6,262 nt of DNA, taken from contig JABZKE010000034.1 of assembly GCA_015257445.1 (NCBI GenBank), positions 1 to 6,262 on the forward strand. Direction: 5' to 3'. The position numbers and the translations under genes are program-made. Shown here one piece after another: positions 1 through 5,367 of this stretch. The stretch's first letter is position 1. Each line of letters begins with the position of its first letter. The notes below the pieces were generated by a model. It was not told the origin of the DNA. It was given only the letters and a program-made list of their open reading frames with translations, and ran no database searches. This DNA is from Nanosynbacter sp. GTDB taxonomy: Bacteria; Patescibacteriota; Saccharimonadia; Saccharimonadales; Saccharimonadaceae.

Positions 1-194
1 CTAAAAAATCCGTTGGCGCTAAGATCGCACAACTTAATCAAAATCTCGAATGGTTTTACGGCGATGAATTCAAACTCGAAGAAGCCGCCAAGAAATACCA
101 AGAGGCCGCCGAGTTGGCTAAGGATATCGAAAAAGAGCTCGAAACTTTGAAGAATCAAATCGAGGTTATTTCTAAAGATTTTAGCATCGAGTAA
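1..194 (+). CDS. xseB: Exodeoxyribonuclease VII small subunit (partial, C-terminal end)
   Basis: This is the 3' end of a gene that starts before the window; the frame is read from base 3 and stops at TAA 192-194, leaving 63 residues. The visible part is almost all charged helix: a segment IAQLNQNLEWFYGDEFKLEE followed by AAKKYQEAAELAKDIEKEL. This matches the XseB pattern of a two-helix hairpin with a short loop and an L-E-E-A-x-x-x-Y-x-E-x-x-x-L-A signature. In the known family, XseB binds the large subunit XseA to form exonuclease VII, which degrades single-stranded DNA and acts in repair. The assignment rests on this pattern alone, since the start and any xseA neighbour lie outside. Another small coiled-coil protein remains possible. 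No terminator is visible after the stop. Confidence 0.68.
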   Translation, partial: KKSVGAKIAQLNQNLEWFYGDEFKLEEAAKKYQEAAELAKDIEKELETLKNQIEVISKDFSIE

Positions 195-231
195 AACTTT
201 TAAAATCAGTCATCAAAATCCTTAAGCTAAC

Positions 232-259
232 TTGTAAAAAACCCAATTCCTAGTAAAAT
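232..259 (+). promoter_or_regulatory. Sigma-70-type promoter giving a probable leaderless mRNA
   Basis: TTGTAA (232-237) is separated by 16 bases from TAAAAT (254-259). Counting about seven bases beyond the -10 box puts the transcription start at or next to base 266, the A of the ATG. A perfect TATAAT also sits at 259-264, but it would start transcription inside the coding region and has no -35 at normal distance. No Shine-Dalgarno sequence lies before the ATG. The boxes are read directly; the start site is inferred. Confidence 0.55.
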
Positions 260-265
260 ATAATT

Positions 266-1228
266 ATGGATAATTCAAACAACAATCCTTTTCTCGCATC
301 GAATCAATTTAATCAATCTGGCCAAACTCCAGCTAATTTCGGTGCTACTAACCCTTCAGGGAATAACCCGTTTATTCAGAATAACCCAGTCTCTTCGACG
401 AATAATTCAACCCCGGCTAATCCAGTGGCTTCAGAAGCTCCAGCGACCCCTGCGAATTCCGGTGATATCTATCAAAATCTTTACCAGAGCCCATTCACAC
501 CTGGCATGCCAGCCGCGAATCCTTTGAACAAAAATTATGCCGACATGACTGGCGAGGAGCGCAAGGAAGCTAGTCGTATCGCCAAGGCCAAAAACCGCAT
601 TGATCTTATGAAAACCGTTGGACTTATCGTAGTATCTCTGCTTGCGGTGCTCTTTATTGGTCTCTTTATTTGGATGTGGGTGAAGTGGAATGACGCCAGT
701 ACTAATGTGAAGGGTAAGGTCGACGTCGCTGTAGCGGAAGCTAAAAATGAACTTCAAACCAAGCTCGAATCCGAATTTGAAGAGAAAGAAAAATACCCAT
801 ATAAAGTCTTTACGGGTCCTACTGACCTTGGTGAACTCAGCTTCGAATATCCAAAAACTTGGAGTCTCTATGTTCAAAGTAGTGCCAACCGTGGTGGTGA
901 TTACGCTGCCTATCTGAATCCAGGTCAGGTTAATGTGGTTCAAGATGATACCGTGATGGCACTCCGTGTCAGTATCAAGGGCACCCTCTTCGATCAGGCG
1001 ATTAGTGATTTTGCTGAAAAAGTCCGTTCTGGTGATATGACGCTTTCAACTACCGTAGTTAATGGCAATAATGTCAACGTTTATACTGGTAAATTAGATA
1101 ATGAATATCAGGGAATCATTTGTGTCTTCAAGCTTCGCGACAAGACTGTCATGCTTCAAACCGATTCCACCAGTGTCTTCAGTGACGACTTTTATCGTAT
1201 TCTCAAAACCGTGAAATTTAATAGCTAA
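266..1228 (+). CDS. Single-pass membrane protein with Asn/Pro-rich cytoplasmic tail and extracytoplasmic domain, function unknown
   Basis: I do not recognise a named family. The 320-residue protein has four parts. Residues 1-90 are low-complexity, rich in Asn, Pro, Ser and Ala, and carry the motif NNPF twice (6-9 and 33-36). Residues 91-116 are basic and helical. Residues about 117-139 are one strong hydrophobic segment ending in aromatic residues. Residues 142-177 are a charged, probably coiled-coil stalk. The remainder (about 180-320) looks like a mixed alpha/beta domain with an FEYPKTWSLY stretch, loosely reminiscent of PsbP/Mog1-like folds, which is a guess. Basic residues before the hydrophobic segment and the lack of a cleavable signal peptide suggest the disordered tail is inside and the folded domain outside. 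The ATG at 266 is preferred because the next in-frame Met would remove the whole tail. There is no Shine-Dalgarno site, and the promoter lies directly upstream. A hairpin follows the stop, so it is probably transcribed alone. Confidence 0.85.
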   Translation: MDNSNNNPFLASNQFNQSGQTPANFGATNPSGNNPFIQNNPVSSTNNSTPANPVASEAPATPANSGDIYQNLYQSPFTPGMPAANPLNKNYADMTGEERKEASRIAKAKNRIDLMKTVGLIVVSLLAVLFIGLFIWMWVKWNDASTNVKGKVDVAVAEAKNELQTKLESEFEEKEKYPYKVFTGPTDLGELSFEYPKTWSLYVQSSANRGGDYAAYLNPGQVNVVQDDTVMALRVSIKGTLFDQAISDFAEKVRSGDMTLSTTVVNGNNVNVYTGKLDNEYQGIICVFKLRDKTVMLQTDSTSVFSDDFYRILKTVKFNS

Positions 1229-1246
1229 ATTTATCCGAAAAATCTG

Positions 1247-1275
1247 CAACCCCCGCACCATTTTGCGGGGGATTG
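1247..1275 (+). terminator. GC-rich hairpin, probable terminator of the membrane protein gene
   Basis: CCCCCGCA (1250-1257) pairs perfectly with TGCGGGGG (1264-1271) around a 6-base loop, and CAA/TTG can extend the stem past one bulged base. The tract behind it is only ATTGTT, so the U-run is weak. Its position 20 bases after the stop and before the next promoter supports a terminator. Confidence 0.65.
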
Positions 1276-1301
1276 TTCAAGCATTTTGCCTGAAAAATGG
1301 G

Positions 1302-1310
1302 TGCTATAAT
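1302..1310 (+). promoter_or_regulatory. Extended -10 promoter of the kinase-regulator-recO operon
   Basis: TGCTATAAT (1302-1310) is a perfect extended -10 element (TG-N-TATAAT). No good -35 hexamer is present at 16-18 bases, which the extended element can compensate for. The -10 box ends six bases before the ATG at 1317, so transcription should start at about the A of the start codon. This suggests a leaderless message, as for the gene at 266. Confidence 0.7.
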
Positions 1311-1316
1311 TAATTT

Positions 1317-2012
1317 ATGAATAGTGAGGTAAATGGTATTTTCGTGGTTGCACATGACTTGAAAAGTCCGCTCACTCTTATGCGCCAAATGGCTCTCGCC
1401 ATGGATTTTCAAAAAGACAGCACCGCCGAACTTGAGAAATCTCGCAATAAAATTATTCGCATTTCCGAACGCGCCATGCGTCAGGTTAATGATCTTACTA
1501 AAATCGCCCGCCTCGAAGAAGGTTTGTTTACTTTAGAGCCAGTTTCCATTCGTGCCGTCTGTGATGATGTAATTTCTGAGCTTGAACAACTCTTCGCCCT
1601 TAATCAACGCAAGCTCCGTTTTGAATACCGTAACAAAGCTCGTCTAGTAATTGGTAATTACGATTTGATTTTTAGCGTGATTTATAATTTTTGTGCCAAT
1701 GCTATGTATTATTCCACGGTTGAAACTGAATCTTGCTTAATTATTTCCGATAAGAAAGATAAGATTGTGGTCGATGTCAGGGATTTTGGCCCGAGTCTCC
1801 CTACCGCAGTTTGGCGTCAAATCAAGGCCGGCCTCACCGCTCCCACTAGCATTTCAATGCGCCCCGGCAGTTCTGGTTTGGGCCTCTATATTGCTTCGAA
1901 ATTCGCCAAATATTTAAATGCGGAAGTTTCCGCCGTGCGCCACCGCGACGGCACCAGCTTCCAGGTGATTTTGCCGGTCTCACACCAGGCGATTTTACCG
2001 ATGTTTGATTAG
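1317..2012 (+). CDS. Soluble sensor-less histidine kinase
   Basis: This 231-residue protein is the catalytic core of a two-component histidine kinase and nothing else. The dimerisation and phosphoacceptor (HisKA) part covers about residues 5-70, with the H-box HDLKSPLTLMRQ and His13 as the phosphorylated residue. The ATPase (HATPase_c) part covers about 75-220. Its N-box is NFCANA with Asn128 as the likely Mg-binding residue, its G1 box is DFGPSLP with Asp156, and its G2 box is GSSGLGLYIAS (184-194). No transmembrane segment, PAS, GAF or HAMP domain is present, so it should be cytoplasmic and must sense through a partner or an internal ligand. The ATG is fixed by an in-frame TAA six bases upstream. 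No Shine-Dalgarno site precedes it. It is followed after seven bases by a response regulator gene, its obvious phosphotransfer partner. The G1 box lacks the second glycine of DxGxG, which may weaken but need not abolish ATP binding. Confidence 0.92.
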   Translation: MNSEVNGIFVVAHDLKSPLTLMRQMALAMDFQKDSTAELEKSRNKIIRISERAMRQVNDLTKIARLEEGLFTLEPVSIRAVCDDVISELEQLFALNQRKLRFEYRNKARLVIGNYDLIFSVIYNFCANAMYYSTVETESCLIISDKKDKIVVDVRDFGPSLPTAVWRQIKAGLTAPTSISMRPGSSGLGLYIASKFAKYLNAEVSAVRHRDGTSFQVILPVSHQAILPMFD

Positions 2013-2016
2013 GAGG
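2011..2016 (+). promoter_or_regulatory. Shine-Dalgarno site deciding the response regulator start
   Basis: AGGAGG overlaps the kinase stop codon (TAG 2010-2012) and lies three bases before the ATG at 2020. It favours this ATG over an in-frame TTG at 2005, which has no such site upstream. The placement suggests translational coupling with the kinase. Confidence 0.8.
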
Positions 2017-2019
2017 AAA

Positions 2020-2583
2020 ATGAGTCAGCAATCTAAAAAATCATCATCCAAAATTGCACAATCAAATACCCCGTTACTGGAAACTATGCAGCCTAAGACC
2101 TCGCGCCCAATTTTTATTATCGAAGACGACCCAGATTTTGCGGAAATTTATCAAAAACATCTAAAGCGCAATTTTCCAGAAATTCCAGTGCAGATTTTCT
2201 ATAATGCGATCGAGGCCAATGCGGCCTTTTCGGAACTTCGCGAGGAAGAGCTGCCATCCTTAATTATTTTGGATATTTTACTCACCGGTCCAGACGGCTT
2301 CACTTTATTAAACGAGCTCCTATCGTATCCAGAAACCAGTCAAATTCCGGTACTTTTGATTTCTTCATTAAACCTCGGTCAAATGTCCCTGCAGGCTTAC
2401 AATGTCCGCGCGATTCTGAATAAGGAAACTTTTACGCCAGCGGATTTTGTGACAAAGATCAAAGACATTCTATCTCCAGCCACGAAAACCTCATTAGCTA
2501 ATCATCTAGAAACCACCGAAGCTTCCAATGAAGAATCAATTCCAGGCCGCACCCTTCAAGCCAAGGAGGGGAATCATGCCTGA
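2020..2583 (+). CDS. Stand-alone receiver-domain response regulator
   Basis: This 187-residue protein is a CheY-like receiver domain flanked by two flexible tails. Residues 1-29 are Ser/Lys/Gln-rich. The receiver covers about 30-152, with the acidic pocket EDD (35-37), phosphoacceptor Asp85 in LIILDILL, switch Ser115 in LLISS and the conserved Lys135 in LNKE. All catalytic positions are intact, although the proline usual after the Lys is Glu here. Residues about 153-187 are polar and show no helix-turn-helix or other output domain, so it probably acts by protein contact or as a phosphorelay intermediate rather than as a transcription factor. It should take phosphate from the kinase encoded seven bases upstream. 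The gene ends in TGA 2581-2583, and its last eight bases overlap recO, which implies coupled translation. The target is not evident from the sequence. Confidence 0.9.
   Translation: MSQQSKKSSSKIAQSNTPLLETMQPKTSRPIFIIEDDPDFAEIYQKHLKRNFPEIPVQIFYNAIEANAAFSELREEELPSLIILDILLTGPDGFTLLNELLSYPETSQIPVLLISSLNLGQMSLQAYNVRAILNKETFTPADFVTKIKDILSPATKTSLANHLETTEASNEESIPGRTLQAKEGNHA
2563..2569 (+). promoter_or_regulatory. Shine-Dalgarno site deciding the recO start
   Basis: AAGGAGG lies inside the response regulator gene, six bases before the ATG at 2576. It settles the recO start at MPDLRTEAIV rather than at an in-frame ATG at 2528, which would add 16 residues not expected at the RecO N-terminus. Confidence 0.88.
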
Positions 2584-3277
2584 TCTGCGCACTGAGGCGA
2601 TTGTACTTTCGCGTGTTAAATATCAGGAGTCCGATCGCATCCTCACGCTGCTGACTCCTGAGGGTCGCTTTTCGGCAATCGCGCGTGGTGTTCGCAAAGA
2701 GCGCTCCAAGTTGGCAGGTAGTATTGAACCTTTCACGGTTTCTGATGTAGTGCTACATTTTAAATCGCAAAACACCGATTCGGGTAGCCTCGCAATTCTG
2801 ACTTCTGCTACCATGCTGAAGTTTTATCAAAATATCATTACTGACCTCGATACTTTAACTATTGCTTCGAATTTTCTTAAAGTAATTAATCGCCTAACCA
2901 ACGACGCCGATTCTAAGGAATATTTTCAACTTCTAAAAAATGCCCTTTCGGCACTAAATACCGCCGAAAAATACCAAACTCCTCTCATTGAAACCCATTT
3001 TTATCTTAATCTCGCTTTTATTTCCGGTGAAATGATTAATCTATCTACCGACTCGAATGACAATCGTTTAACGCTTGATGGTTTATATGACTGGCATAGT
3101 TTTGACCGATGCTTTATTCCAGTGACAACTGACGTTGGTGAATTTAACGCTGATACTATTAAAATTCTTCGCCTCATGACCTCAATGCCAATTACCTCTA
3201 TTTTGAAAATTAAAAACATCCACACCCATCTCAGTGCATTAAATATTATTCTGCGCACTCTTCGTGAAATGTTTTAA
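2576..3277 (+). CDS. recO: DNA repair protein RecO
   Basis: The protein has 233 residues, close to the usual RecO length. RecO is a recombination mediator that works with RecR to load RecA on SSB-coated single-stranded DNA and can anneal complementary strands. The N-terminal OB-fold part (about 1-80) is typical: TEAIVLSRVKYQESDRILTL, then LLTPEGRFSAIARGVRKERS and LAGSIEPFTVSDVVL. The rest is the helical C-terminal domain. The four-cysteine zinc site found in some RecO proteins is absent, with only one Cys seen in DRCFIP, which also occurs in other members. It is the third gene of the operon and overlaps the response regulator by eight bases (ATGCCTGA), so its translation is probably coupled. 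No strong terminator follows; the next promoter begins about 28 bases after the stop. Confidence 0.9.
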   Translation: MPDLRTEAIVLSRVKYQESDRILTLLTPEGRFSAIARGVRKERSKLAGSIEPFTVSDVVLHFKSQNTDSGSLAILTSATMLKFYQNIITDLDTLTIASNFLKVINRLTNDADSKEYFQLLKNALSALNTAEKYQTPLIETHFYLNLAFISGEMINLSTDSNDNRLTLDGLYDWHSFDRCFIPVTTDVGEFNADTIKILRLMTSMPITSILKIKNIHTHLSALNIILRTLREMF

Positions 3278-3304
3278 CCACCAGAGGTCACCACGCTATT
3301 TTTG

Positions 3305-3313
3305 TGGTATAAT
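3305..3313 (+). promoter_or_regulatory. Extended -10 promoter of glyS
   Basis: TGGTATAAT (3305-3313) is a perfect extended -10 element with no convincing -35 box. It predicts a transcription start near 3320 and a leader of about 19 bases, too short for a T-box or other riboswitch. ACCAC (3290-3294) and GTGGT (3304-3308) form a 5-base inverted repeat overlapping the element, which may be chance or a weak operator or hairpin. Confidence 0.7.
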
Positions 3314-3328
3314 AAAGAAAAACTAACC

Positions 3329-3333
3329 AGGAG
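3329..3333 (+). promoter_or_regulatory. Shine-Dalgarno site deciding the glyS start
   Basis: AGGAG lies five bases before the ATG at 3339. It rules out the in-frame GTG at 3333, which overlaps the site itself and would add only two residues. Confidence 0.88.
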
Positions 3334-3338
3334 TGTTT

Positions 3339-4676
3339 ATGGCAAAATTAGAAGATATTGTCAGCTTATGTAAACGTAGAGGATTTATTTTCCAAGGCTC
3401 CGATGTCTACGGCGGTATGGCTGGTACCTGGGATTTTGGCCCACTCGGCGTTAGTTTGAAGAAAAAACTCAAAGATCTTTGGTGGCAATATTGGGTAGAA
3501 AATCGTAATGATATGTACGGCGTCGATGCTGCCATTATTATGAATCCACGTACCTGGGTCGCCTCTGGTCACGCTGCCACTTTTTCCGATCCTTTGGTTG
3601 AATGTAAATCTTGTCATGGCCGTTTTCGTGCCGATAAATTAGCTAAGACCGCTGAAGGTCATGATCTTTCCACCGAAATCACTGGTGAAGAACTCATTAA
3701 GGCTCGTATAAAATGCCCTACCTGTGGCAAAATCGAATGGGGTGAAGTCAAACCATTTAATATGATGTTCCAGACTCACGTTGGCGCCGTAGCTGATAAT
3801 AGTTCGATCGCCTATCTTCGCCCAGAGACCGCTCAAGGTATTTTTACGAATTACAAGAACGTGGTAGACACGATTTACCCAGACTTACCATTCGGTTTAG
3901 CTCAGCAGGGTAAGGCTTTCCGTAATGAAATTTCGCCACGTGACTTTATCTTCCGTTGCCGCGAGCTTGAACAGATGGAAATTGAATATTTCGTCAATCC
4001 AAAAGATTGGGAACGTATCTTCGACGAACTTCTCGCCGATGTACATGACTTTCTAGAGAATGTCGTGAAGCTTCCAGCTGATAAAATTCATGAATATGAC
4101 GTCCCGGCCGCCGATCGTGCGCATTATTCCAAGCGTACTATTGACCTTGAATTTGACTATCCAATCGGTTGCGAAGAATTGATGGGTATTGCCTATCGTA
4201 CCGACTTCGACCTTGGTAATATCGAGCGTGAGTCGAAGAAGAGTATGGTTTACCGTGACAAGCGCACTGGTGAAACATTTGTACCTCACGTCATCGAGCC
4301 ATCTTTCGGTGTCGAACGTTTGATCATGGCTGTGCTTTCGAGTGCTTATCATGAGGATGAAACTAATGGTGAAAAGCGCATCGTCTTGCAACTTCCAGAA
4401 CATCTTGCGCCATATCGTTTCTGCGTTTCACCACTTCTTAAAAACAAGCCAGAATTAGTCGAAAAAGCCAAGGCAGTCTATGCTGAACTTCGCGAAAAAT
4501 ATGGCAATGTCACTTGGGATGATTCCGGTAACATTGGTAAGCGTTATCATAAGCAAGATGAAATCGGTACGCCAAAATGTGTGGTTGTCGACTTCGATAC
4601 CCTTGAAGACGACACTGTGACTGTGCGTGATCGCGACACTATGGCTCAAACCCGTGTTAAAATCGCCGAACTCTAA
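3339..4676 (+). CDS. glyS: Glycyl-tRNA synthetase, single-chain dimeric type
   Basis: This 445-residue class II aminoacyl-tRNA synthetase attaches glycine to tRNA-Gly in the cytoplasm using ATP. It is the eukaryote/archaea-like alpha2 type, not the alpha2beta2 type encoded by glyQ and a separate beta gene. The N-terminus LCKRRGFIFQGSDVYGG followed by GTWDFGPLG is the family signature. An inserted zinc-binding element has two Cys pairs, CKSC (89, 92) and CPTC (126, 129). Motif 2 is in FRNEISPRDFIFRCRELEQ and motif 3 is in FGVERLIMAV. The C-terminal anticodon-binding domain begins near APYRFCVSPLL and runs to the end, with GKRYHKQDEIGTPKCVVVDF typical of the HGTP fold. Length and motifs are complete. 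It has its own promoter and ends before a strong bidirectional terminator, so it is likely monocistronic. Some databases use glyQS or glyS for this type. Confidence 0.96.
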   Translation: MAKLEDIVSLCKRRGFIFQGSDVYGGMAGTWDFGPLGVSLKKKLKDLWWQYWVENRNDMYGVDAAIIMNPRTWVASGHAATFSDPLVECKSCHGRFRADKLAKTAEGHDLSTEITGEELIKARIKCPTCGKIEWGEVKPFNMMFQTHVGAVADNSSIAYLRPETAQGIFTNYKNVVDTIYPDLPFGLAQQGKAFRNEISPRDFIFRCRELEQMEIEYFVNPKDWERIFDELLADVHDFLENVVKLPADKIHEYDVPAADRAHYSKRTIDLEFDYPIGCEELMGIAYRTDFDLGNIERESKKSMVYRDKRTGETFVPHVIEPSFGVERLIMAVLSSAYHEDETNGEKRIVLQLPEHLAPYRFCVSPLLKNKPELVEKAKAVYAELREKYGNVTWDDSGNIGKRYHKQDEIGTPKCVVVDFDTLEDDTVTVRDRDTMAQTRVKIAEL

Positions 4677-4721
4677 ATCCAGCAATATCTCGAAAATAGA
4701 CCGAGAAAACTGAGTTTAAAC

Positions 4722-4754
4722 AAAAAAGAGACCAAAGCTTCGGGTCTCTTTTTT
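4722..4754. terminator. Bidirectional intrinsic terminator between convergent genes
   Basis: AAAAAAGAGACC (4722-4733) pairs perfectly with GGTCTCTTTTTT (4743-4754) over 12 base pairs with a 9-base loop. The T-run serves glyS on the plus strand, and the A-run becomes a U-run for the methyltransferase on the minus strand. The last two bases overlap the methyltransferase stop codon (4753-4755). A weaker 5-base repeat, TCTCG/CGAGA (4688-4692 and 4702-4706), lies between the glyS stop and this stem. Confidence 0.94.
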
Positions 4755-5367
4755 ATTCAAGTTCGCTGAATTCCGGACGAATTTTAGCCTCAAATAAGAC
4801 AATCGGCACCTTCGGTGGCGGTGTGAAATCTGTTGGTTTCAGTGGGTAGCGAATTTTTGTCGCGTAATATTTATTCAAAATATATCCCAGCTGGCTCGTG
4901 TAATGACGGTCAGAGAGGATTAATTTTAAGGCCAATTGTTTTTGTAAAATCAAGTAAATGGCTTTTGGTGGATTTTTTAGGCCTTTTTCAATAATCTGGC
5001 CATTTTGATTCTCGAGATTTAGTAGTTTATAAAAAACTTCCGCCGATAGGGAAAAAGGTGGATTAGAAAAAACCTTATAATTTTTAAAATCAAAATTCAC
5101 TTCGCGAAAATCTTCACGTACTAGCTTCACGTTCTCGAGATTTTGTTCCTTCAAGTTATTTTGTAATTTCTTGAAAGTCTCCGGGTCTTTTTCGATGGCG
5201 TAAACTGCCCCACATTTTTTGGAAAGTGCCGCGGTGATCACACCACTCCCCGCACCAATCTCCACTACTGTGTCGCGGCGCTTTAAATTACTGTGTCCGA
5301 TTAGCATGAGTGCAAGTCGAACATTTTTTAGAAAATGTTGGTCCAGTAGGTGATTACGGCTAGGCAT
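4753..5367 (-). CDS. Compact KsgA/Erm-family rRNA adenine N6-methyltransferase
   Basis: This 204-residue protein belongs to the RsmA(KsgA)/Erm family, which uses S-adenosylmethionine to methylate N6 of adenines in 16S (KsgA) or 23S (Erm) rRNA. Visible motifs: QHFLKN (10-15, motif X), VEIGAGSG (35-42, motif I, SAM binding), the acidic Glu59 in AIEKD, REDF (84-87), and the catalytic NPPF (102-105, where the family usually has N-[IL]-P-[YF]). Later come the LILQKQLALKL helix and DFTPPPKVPIVLF, equivalent to the end of the catalytic fold. The protein stops about 12 residues later, so the C-terminal helical domain that brings KsgA to about 270 and Erm to about 245 residues is missing. That and NPPF favour an Erm-like enzyme over KsgA, but the target is unproven. 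The ATG at 5367 follows GGAGG and is preferred over a TTG at 5379. It overlaps the upstream hydrolase gene by eight bases. Confidence 0.85.
   Translation of the reverse strand: MPSRNHLLDQHFLKNVRLALMLIGHSNLKRRDTVVEIGAGSGVITAALSKKCGAVYAIEKDPETFKKLQNNLKEQNLENVKLVREDFREVNFDFKNYKVFSNPPFSLSAEVFYKLLNLENQNGQIIEKGLKNPPKAIYLILQKQLALKLILSDRHYTSQLGYILNKYYATKIRYPLKPTDFTPPPKVPIVLFEAKIRPEFSELE

Noticed and set aside
259..264. TATAAT immediately before the ATG at 266 as the -10 box
   Set aside because: Transcription would then begin inside the coding region, and the nearest -35-like hexamer is 21 bases away; TAAAAT at 254-259 fits better.
195..265. Terminator for the xseB-like gene
   Set aside because: Only short A/T-rich self-complementary stretches are present, with no stable stem and U-run.
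431..943. 170-codon open frame on the minus strand within the membrane protein gene
   Set aside because: It lies wholly antisense to a well-supported gene, has no recognisable domain or start signal, and its sequence looks like a translation shadow.
1280..1305. Hairpin AGCATTTT / AAAATgggtGCT overlapping the kinase promoter
   Set aside because: It needs a 4-base bulge and the inner stem is only A/T pairs, so it is too weak to claim as an operator or second terminator.
2581..2583. Possible UGA-to-glycine recoding, as in some CPR lineages
   Set aside because: TGA ends the response regulator right after the recO start; reading through meets another TGA and then a TAA within 13 codons with no sensible protein. 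The other visible stops are TAA or TAG.
3314..3338. T-box or glycine riboswitch ahead of glyS
   Set aside because: The predicted leader is only about 19 bases and the upstream intergenic space is too short for either structure.
4053..4403. 116-codon open frame on the minus strand within glyS
   Set aside because: It is antisense to conserved synthetase motifs and has no family resemblance of its own.
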